6,885 bases of DNA from Deltaproteobacteria bacterium (GTDB lineage: Bacteria; Desulfobacterota; Desulfuromonadia; Desulfuromonadales; Geothermobacteraceae): NCBI GenBank assembly GCA_003695205.1, contig RFIO01000309.1, positions 1 to 6,885 of the forward strand. The letters are read 5' to 3'. Position numbers and translations under genes: made by a program. A model generated the notes under the pieces. The model saw only the letters and a list, made by a program, of their open reading frames with translations, had not been told where the DNA came from and made no database searches. Shown here one piece after another: positions 1-4,481 of the stretch (the first letter of the stretch is position 1; each line of letters opens with the position of its first letter).

Positions 1-14
1 AGGCAAGGACATGT

Positions 15-89
<75 letters not shown>

Positions 90-115
90 GCCACAATCAA
101 CTTGTCGAGCGGACC

Positions 116-149
116 GAGGCATCAACTGATTTGATGCCTCTTTTCGTTT
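116..149 (+). terminator. Terminator-like hairpin between tRNA-Val and thrS
   Basis: GAGGCATCAA (116-125) and TTGATGCCTC (131-140) form a perfect 10-bp stem around the five-base loop CTGAT, followed by the T-rich tract TTTTCGTTT (141-149). This is the form of a Rho-independent terminator and would end the tRNA-Val transcript. The T tract is broken by CG, so termination may be partial. The thrS Shine-Dalgarno sequence starts at 156, so there is no space for a promoter between this hairpin and thrS. Read-through, or an attenuator role, is therefore likely. Confidence 0.75.
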
Positions 150-155
150 GTGCCC

Positions 156-161
156 GGGAGG
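156..161 (+). promoter_or_regulatory. Ribosome-binding site of thrS
   Basis: GGGAGG lies five bases before ATG 167 and eleven bases before a second in-frame ATG at 173, so it favours 167 as the start. The same bases belong to GAGGCG (158-163), which is complementary to TGCCTC (135-140), the end of the 3' arm of the upstream hairpin. A read-through transcript could therefore partly mask this site. Confidence 0.7.
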
Positions 162-166
162 CGACC

Positions 167-2083
167 ATGAGCATGATTCGCATTACGCTGCCGGACGGCA
201 CCACGAAGGATGTCGAGAAGGGGACAACCCCGAAACAGATCGCCGAATCGATCGGAGCCGGACTGGCCCGGCAGGCGGTGGCAGGCCGCGTCAACGGTGA
301 AATGGTCGATCTTGCGCGTCCGATCGAGGAGGACGCCCGGGTCGAAATCATCACTCTCAACAGCGAAGAGGGTCTGGAGCTGTATCGGCACAGCGCCGCG
401 CACCTGATGGCCCACGCTGTCAAGAGCCTGTTTGGTCGGGATGTCCAGGTCACCATCGGACCCGCGATCGAAAATGGCTTCTATTACGATTTCTACAGCG
501 AAAATCACACCTTCACCCCTGAGGAGTTCGAGCAGATCGAGGCGCGCATGGCCGAACTGGCCAAGGCTGATCATCCGATCGTGCGCGAGGAGGTCTCCAG
601 GGAAGAGGCCATCAGGCTGTTCAGCGACATGGGTGAAGACTACAAGGTCGAGCTGATTCGCGACCTGGACCAGCCGACCGTTTCCCTTTACCGCCAGGGT
701 GATTTCGTCGATCTCTGTCGAGGCCCGCACCTGCCGTCGACCGGGCACCTCAAGGCGTTCAAACTGACCAGCGTGGCCGGCGCCTACTGGCGTGGCGACG
801 AGAAGAACGCCATGCTGCAGAGGATTTACGCCACGGCCTTCCCCGACAAGAAGGAGCTCAAACGCTACCTGCAGCGTCTGGAAGAGGCACGCAAGCGGGA
901 CCATCGCAAGCTTGGGCGCGAACTCGACCTGTTTTCCTTCAGCGAAGAGGCCGGCGCCGGCCTGGTGATCTGGCACCCCAAGGGAGCGCTGCTTCGCACC
1001 CTGATTGAAGATTTTGAACGTCGCGAGCATCTCAAGCGCGGCTACGATATCGTCATGGGGCCGCAGATTCTGCGCACCGACCTGTGGAAGACGTCCGGGC
1101 ACTACGAGAACTACCGCGAAAACATGTATTTCACCGAGGTCGATGAGCAGAGTTACGGTATCAAGCCGATGAACTGCTTGGCGCACATGCTCATCTACAA
1201 GTCGAAGATGCGCTCCTACCGCGACCTGCCGCAGCGCTATTTCGAACTCGGTACCGTTCATCGGCACGAAAAATCCGGCGTACTGCATGGCCTGCTGCGC
1301 GTGCGCGGCTTTACTCAGGACGACGCCCACATCCTCTGCACGCCCGATCAGCTCGATGGTGAGATCAAGGGGGTGCTCAGGTTCGTTCAGGACGTCATGG
1401 CGATTTTCGGCTTCGAGTATGAAATGGAAATCTCCACCCGTCCGGAAAAATCGATCGGGTCCGATGAGGACTGGGAAAGGGCGACCCGTGCCCTGATGTC
1501 CGCGCTTGACGATTCCGGGCTGCCCTACGAAATCAACGAGGGGGACGGTGCCTTCTACGGTCCCAAGATCGATATCAAGCTCAAGGACGCGCTGGACCGC
1601 CGCTGGCAGTGCGCCACGATACAGTGCGATTTCACCCTGCCTGAGCGTTTTGATCTGACCTATGTCGGTGCCGACGGTGAGAAGCACCGGCCCGTCATGG
1701 TGCACCGGGTCATTCTTGGTGCCATCGAACGCTTCATCGGCGTGCTGATCGAACATTACGCCGGCAACTTCCCGCTCTGGATCGCCCCGGTGCAGGCCAT
1801 CGTTCTGAATGTCACCGACAATCAGGCCGAATATGCCGAAAAAGTCCACCAGACCCTGCTTGAAGCCGGAATCAGGGTGAAAAAGGACTTGCGCAATGAA
1901 AAGCTCGGCTTTAAAATCCGTGAGGCTCAGGTTGAGAAGATTCCCTACATGCTCGTCATCGGCGATCGGGAGATGGCCGAAGGCACTGTAGCGCCACGTT
2001 TCAGGGATGGTAAAAATCTCGAGCCGATGAGTCCGGAAGAATTTGTCGCGTTCGTCAACAGCGAATGCCGTGAATATCATTGA
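167..2083 (+). CDS. thrS: Threonyl-tRNA synthetase
   Basis: This cytoplasmic class II synthetase attaches threonine to tRNA-Thr. The 638 residues match the usual length (E. coli ThrS is about 642). A TGS domain occupies about residues 1-63. The N2 editing domain (about 64-225), which removes mischarged serine, shows H75-x3-H79 and the C184-RGPH188 motif. The class II catalytic core spans about 245-535, with predicted zinc ligands C337, H388 and H513, motif 2 around H365-R366-H367-E368, and motif 3 at G518-x3-R522. The C-terminal anticodon-binding domain runs from about 540. The start at 167 is chosen because GGGAGG lies five bases upstream and the protein then begins at the TGS domain; the frame stays open back to base 29 only because it reads through the tRNA gene. 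One oddity is Leu338 directly after zinc ligand C337, where proline is usual in better-known ThrS. infC follows after 15 bases and is probably co-transcribed. Confidence 0.97.
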   Translation: MSMIRITLPDGTTKDVEKGTTPKQIAESIGAGLARQAVAGRVNGEMVDLARPIEEDARVEIITLNSEEGLELYRHSAAHLMAHAVKSLFGRDVQVTIGPAIENGFYYDFYSENHTFTPEEFEQIEARMAELAKADHPIVREEVSREEAIRLFSDMGEDYKVELIRDLDQPTVSLYRQGDFVDLCRGPHLPSTGHLKAFKLTSVAGAYWRGDEKNAMLQRIYATAFPDKKELKRYLQRLEEARKRDHRKLGRELDLFSFSEEAGAGLVIWHPKGALLRTLIEDFERREHLKRGYDIVMGPQILRTDLWKTSGHYENYRENMYFTEVDEQSYGIKPMNCLAHMLIYKSKMRSYRDLPQRYFELGTVHRHEKSGVLHGLLRVRGFTQDDAHILCTPDQLDGEIKGVLRFVQDVMAIFGFEYEMEISTRPEKSIGSDEDWERATRALMSALDDSGLPYEINEGDGAFYGPKIDIKLKDALDRRWQCATIQCDFTLPERFDLTYVGADGEKHRPVMVHRVILGAIERFIGVLIEHYAGNFPLWIAPVQAIVLNVTDNQAEYAEKVHQTLLEAGIRVKKDLRNEKLGFKIREAQVEKIPYMLVIGDREMAEGTVAPRFRDGKNLEPMSPEEFVAFVNSECREYH

Positions 2084-2085
2084 TC

Positions 2086-2093
2086 AGGAGGTG
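2086..2093 (+). promoter_or_regulatory. Ribosome-binding site that fixes the AUC start of infC
   Basis: AGGAGGTG is an almost full-length complement to the 3' end of 16S rRNA. It starts three bases after the thrS stop codon. Its end lies five bases before ATC 2099 but more than 110 bases before the first in-frame ATG at 2210. Its strength and spacing are the main evidence that infC starts at the ATC codon. Confidence 0.85.
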
Positions 2094-2098
2094 CTGCC

Positions 2099-2638
2099 AT
2101 CGCCAGGTTCAGAGACAACAGGCCGACACAGGATCCAACCCGCGTCAACGAGCGCATAAGGGCCCGGGAGGTCCGGGTTGTCACCGACGACGGTGAACAG
2201 CTCGGGATCATGGACGTTCCGTCCGCCATGGAGGCCGCTGCCGAGCGGGGGCTAGACCTGGTCGAGGTTGCACCCAATTCCAATCCGCCTGTATGCCGGA
2301 TCATGGATTACGGCAAGTACAAGTATCAGGCGAGCAAGAAGGCGGCTGAAGCGAAGAAAAAGGCTGCCAAGGTTGATATCAAGGAAGTCAAGCTCCGGCC
2401 CAAGACTGAAGAGCATGACTACAATGTCAAGGTTCGCAACGCCCGTCGTTTCCTCGAGGCCGGCAACAAGGTCAAGGTGACCATCATGTTCCGGGGGCGC
2501 GAGGTGACGCATCCGGAGTTCGGACGCCGCCTGCTTGAGCGGGTCGCCGAAGACGTTAAGGACCTTGGCCAGGTTGAAATGATGCCGAAGATGGCCGGTC
2601 GATTCATGACCATGGTCGTCGCGCCGCACAAAAAATAG
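2099..2638 (+). CDS. infC: Translation initiation factor IF-3, AUC start codon
   Basis: IF-3 binds the 30S subunit, keeps it apart from 50S and checks start-codon and initiator-tRNA pairing. From ATC 2099 the protein has 179 residues, a normal IF-3 length. The N-terminal domain (about 1-76) includes the conserved VNERIRAREVR segment at 16-26 and the family signature RIMDYGKYKY at 67-76. A lysine- and alanine-rich linker follows (about 77-92), then the C-terminal ribosome-binding domain (about 93-179). No ATG, GTG or TTG occurs in frame between the upstream stop (2081-2083) and ATG 2210. Starting at 2210 would give 142 residues and lose the conserved N-terminal segment, and that ATG has no comparable ribosome-binding site. 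Rare AUU/AUC/AUA starts are well known for infC and allow IF-3 to repress its own translation, so autoregulation is likely here (inference). thrS lies 15 bases upstream and rpmI 28 bases downstream. Confidence 0.95.
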   Translation: MARFRDNRPTQDPTRVNERIRAREVRVVTDDGEQLGIMDVPSAMEAAAERGLDLVEVAPNSNPPVCRIMDYGKYKYQASKKAAEAKKKAAKVDIKEVKLRPKTEEHDYNVKVRNARRFLEAGNKVKVTIMFRGREVTHPEFGRRLLERVAEDVKDLGQVEMMPKMAGRFMTMVVAPHKK

Positions 2639-2666
2639 ATCCCGAAACGGGGATGAGGAGAACACA

Positions 2667-2864
2667 ATGCCGAAACTGAAGACCAATCGGGGTGCCGCCA
2701 AGCGTTTCAGCAAGACCGGTAGCGGCAAGATTCGCAGGAACAAGGCCTATAAAAGCCATATCCTGACCAAGAAGACCACCAAGCGCAAGCGTGAGCTGCG
2801 TCAGTCGACCATCGTGTCGCCTGCCGACGCCCGCAATATTGCGCGCCTGATTCCCTACGTGTAA
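2667..2864 (+). CDS. rpmI: 50S ribosomal protein L35 (bL35)
   Basis: L35 is a small, very basic protein of the large ribosomal subunit. The 65-residue product has the usual bL35 length and pattern: MPKLKTNRGAAKRF at the N-terminus, a Lys/Arg-rich centre (KIRRNKAYKSH at 21-31, KKTTKRKRELR at 35-45) and a C-terminal ARLIPYV. The start is clear: GAGGAG (2655-2660) lies six bases before ATG 2667. The gene sits in its standard place between infC and rplT. A short hairpin, ATCCC (2639-2643) with GGGAT (2650-2654), lies just before the ribosome-binding site. In well-studied bacteria rpmI and rplT are repressed together by L20; here the most structured RNA lies after rpmI rather than before it. Confidence 0.97.
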   Translation: MPKLKTNRGAAKRFSKTGSGKIRRNKAYKSHILTKKTTKRKRELRQSTIVSPADARNIARLIPYV

Positions 2865-2963
2865 CGACTTCAGGCAGAGAACTGAGGGGAAAATAGTCTC
2901 CTCCTTCAGATCCTGCCCCGATCGTGGCGTCGCCACGATCAATTTTTTTAAAGGAGTGCAGCA
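2865..2963 (+). promoter_or_regulatory. Candidate rplT leader: competing hairpins and anti-Shine-Dalgarno
   Basis: This gap holds several pairings. CTGAGGGG (2882-2889) can pair with TCCTTCAG (2902-2909), eight pairs including two G-U, extended after an interior loop by GGCAG (2873-2877) with CTGCC (2913-2917). Alternatively CTTCAG (2868-2873) can pair with CTGAGG (2882-2887), which excludes the first fold. CTCCTT (2901-2906) is the exact complement of the rplT Shine-Dalgarno AAGGAG (2951-2956), and the terminator-like hairpin 2920-2940 between them would bring the two together. This arrangement could control translation of rplT, most likely through L20 itself (inference). I cannot match it to a known leader family by eye. 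Confidence 0.45.
2920..2949 (+). terminator. Terminator-like hairpin in the rpmI-rplT gap
   Basis: GATCGTGGC (2920-2928) and GCCACGATC (2932-2940) form a perfect 9-bp stem with a three-base loop GTC, followed by AA and seven T (2943-2949). This matches a Rho-independent terminator. It ends one base before AAGGAG of rplT, so no promoter can follow it. It is therefore better read as an attenuator, or as a structural spacer in the rplT leader, than as the end of an operon. Confidence 0.7.
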
Positions 2964-3320
2964 ATGCCGAGAGTCAAAAGAGGATTCAAAGCGAGACGCA
3001 GACGCAATCGTGTACTGAAACTGGCCAAAGGCTATCGGGGCGCGCGCAGCAAATTGTTCCGCAGCGCGACCGAGGCGGTAGACAGGGCCCTCAACTATGC
3101 CTATCGCGACCGCAAAGTGCGCAAGCGTGATTTCCGGGCCCTCTGGATCGCCCGGATCAACGCCGCCGCCCGGGAGAACGGCCTGACCTACAGCCGCCTG
3201 GTTCATGGCTTGAAAAAGGCCGAGATTCAGCTCGACAGGAAAATCCTGGCCGAACTGGCGGTAACGGATCCCGCCGGGTTCGCCTCGGTGGTGGAGCAGG
3301 CCCGAACGCAGCTTCAGTGA
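2964..3320 (+). CDS. rplT: 50S ribosomal protein L20 (bL20)
   Basis: L20 binds 23S rRNA early in assembly of the large subunit and in several bacteria also represses its own operon by binding its mRNA. The 118-residue product has the usual bL20 length. It shows the basic N-terminal extension (MPRVKRGFKARRRRNRVLKLAKGYRG, residues 1-26; here in abbreviated form R3-K5-R6, R11-R14, K19-K22) and the family signature from K54 to R70 containing FRALWIARIN. AAGGAG (2951-2956) lies seven bases before ATG 2964, so the start is secure. The 99-base gap to rpmI is long for this gene pair and holds the candidate leader described separately. A strong terminator follows immediately after the stop codon. Confidence 0.97.
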   Translation: MPRVKRGFKARRRRNRVLKLAKGYRGARSKLFRSATEAVDRALNYAYRDRKVRKRDFRALWIARINAAARENGLTYSRLVHGLKKAEIQLDRKILAELAVTDPAGFASVVEQARTQLQ

Positions 3321-3324
3321 GGCG

Positions 3325-3358
3325 AAAAGGGATGAGGCTGTGCCTCATCCCTTTTTTT
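3325..3358 (+). terminator. Intrinsic terminator after rplT
   Basis: GGGATGAGGC (3329-3338) and GCCTCATCCC (3342-3351) form a perfect 10-bp stem around the loop TGT. Four A (3325-3328) can add pairs with the first of the seven T at 3352-3358. It starts a few bases after the rplT stop codon and is the strongest terminator in the window. It suggests that the thrS-infC-rpmI-rplT unit ends here and that pheST has its own promoter or depends on read-through. Confidence 0.9.
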
Positions 3359-3377
3359 ATGCCCGAAACAAATCTAG

Positions 3378-3406
3378 AGCCACCGGACACAACACGCCCG
3401 GCGGCT
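3378..3406 (+). promoter_or_regulatory. Possible hairpin in the pheST leader
   Basis: AGCCACCGG (3378-3386) can pair with CCGGCGGCT (3398-3406): eight of nine pairs with one A-C mismatch and an 11-base loop. It lies between the rplT terminator and the pheS ribosome-binding site and has no T run, so it is not a terminator. No convincing promoter boxes are visible in 3359-3418. Its role is unknown. Confidence 0.25.
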
Positions 3407-3427
3407 ACCTGACAGGGGTTGAATGTG

Positions 3428-4447
3428 ATGAAGGAAAAACTCGAACAGCTTCTGGCCCGAGGTCGTGAGGAGGTCAACGCCGCCTCGGACGAGGCGGCGT
3501 TGCAGCAGGTCAGGGTTGGCCTGTTGGGCAAAAAGGGCGACCTGACCGCCATCATGAAGGGGATGGGGGGGCTGTCCCCTGAAGAACGCCCCGTTATCGG
3601 CGCTCTGGCCAACAGGGTCAAGCAGGAGCTTGAAGCGGCTATTGATCAGCGCGCCGCCATTCTGCGGCGCGAGGCTATTGCCGCAAGGCTCGAGTCCGAG
3701 CGCATCGATGTCTCCCTGCCCGGGCGTTCGGGCTGGCGCGGCAGCAAGCACCCGATAACCCTGGTGACCGAGGAAGTTGCCGAGATTTTCGGCTCCCTTG
3801 GCTTCGGTATTGCCGAAGGGCCTGAAATTGAACATGATTTCTACAATTTCGAAGCGCTCAACATTCCCAAAGATCACCCTGCCAGGGATATGCAGGATAC
3901 CTTCTATATCGACAACGACCAGGTCCTGCGTACTCATACATCGCCTGTGCAGATTCGTACCATGCTCGCCTGCGAGCCGCCTGTTCGTGTCATCGCTCCC
4001 GGCACGGTCTATCGGCGCGATTCCGATCTGACCCACAGTCCCATGTTTCACCAGGTCGAAGGCTTCCTGGTCGACGAGCATGTGACCTTCGGCGATCTCA
4101 AGGGGGTTCTGACAAACTTTATCAGCCGGTTCTTCGGGGATGGGCTCAAGGTACGGTTTCGTCCCTCGTTCTTTCCCTTTACCGAGCCATCAGCCGAAGT
4201 CGATGTCGAGTGTGTAATCTGCCGGGGCGCCGGCTGCCGGGTCTGCAGCCAGACCGGCTGGCTGGAGATTCTCGGATGCGGCATGATCGATCCCGAGGTG
4301 TTCCGGTCGGTCAAATATGACCCGGAAAAATATTCCGGCTTTGCGTTCGGCATGGGTCTCGAGCGCATGGCCATGTTGAAGTACGGTGTTGACGACCTGC
4401 GCCTCTTTTTTGAAAACGACGTCAGATTTTTGAGGCAGTTCGCATAG
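3428..4447 (+). CDS. pheS: Phenylalanyl-tRNA synthetase alpha subunit
   Basis: PheS is the catalytic subunit of the cytoplasmic alpha2-beta2 enzyme that charges tRNA-Phe. From ATG 3428 it has 339 residues. An N-terminal helical, coiled-coil-like tRNA-binding arm covers about 1-90. The class II core follows: motif 1 near G125-E135 (GFGIAEGPEIE), RTHTSPVQIR at 168-177, motif 2 near V194-G212 with RRDSDLTHSPMFHQ, FRPSFFPFTEPS at 244-255, and motif 3 near G304-R325. Ala306 corresponds to E. coli Ala294 in the phenylalanine pocket. A short insertion carries C262, C265, C270 and C273, a zinc-knuckle-like group absent from E. coli PheS. The start is slightly uncertain: AGGGG (3414-3418) lies nine bases before ATG 3428 and six before GTG 3425, while TTG 3419 directly touches it and is unlikely. 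pheT follows after 34 bases. Confidence 0.96.
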   Translation: MKEKLEQLLARGREEVNAASDEAALQQVRVGLLGKKGDLTAIMKGMGGLSPEERPVIGALANRVKQELEAAIDQRAAILRREAIAARLESERIDVSLPGRSGWRGSKHPITLVTEEVAEIFGSLGFGIAEGPEIEHDFYNFEALNIPKDHPARDMQDTFYIDNDQVLRTHTSPVQIRTMLACEPPVRVIAPGTVYRRDSDLTHSPMFHQVEGFLVDEHVTFGDLKGVLTNFISRFFGDGLKVRFRPSFFPFTEPSAEVDVECVICRGAGCRVCSQTGWLEILGCGMIDPEVFRSVKYDPEKYSGFAFGMGLERMAMLKYGVDDLRLFFENDVRFLRQFA

Positions 4448-4481
4448 TTGAGCTTTGTCATTTAAGGGAAAGAATTAAGTT

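Noticed and set aside
102..130. Possible thrS promoter with TTGTCG (102-107) as -35
   Set aside because: No acceptable -10 box lies 16-18 bases downstream; the position falls in the terminator stem.
122..2080. 652-codon open frame on the - strand opposite thrS
   Set aside because: It is the same codon-register shadow, here opposite thrS. No plausible protein family or ribosome-binding site.
2210..2638. infC starting at ATG 2210 (142 residues)
   Set aside because: It lacks the conserved N-terminal segment of IF-3 and a matching ribosome-binding site; the AUC start at 2099 explains both.
2667..3320. Other open frames overlapping rpmI and rplT on both strands
   Set aside because: They are out-of-frame or antisense shadows of short basic ribosomal protein genes, without ribosome-binding sites or family features.
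3359..3412. 17-codon leader peptide ahead of pheS (ATG 3359 to TGA 3410-3412)
   Set aside because: It starts inside the end of the T tract of the rplT terminator, has no ribosome-binding site and has no phenylalanine codon, so it cannot act as a pheM-type attenuator peptide.
3419..3427. pheS start at TTG 3419
   Set aside because: It directly touches the AGGGG ribosome-binding site with no spacer. ATG 3428 (or GTG 3425) has usable spacing and gives the usual N-terminus.
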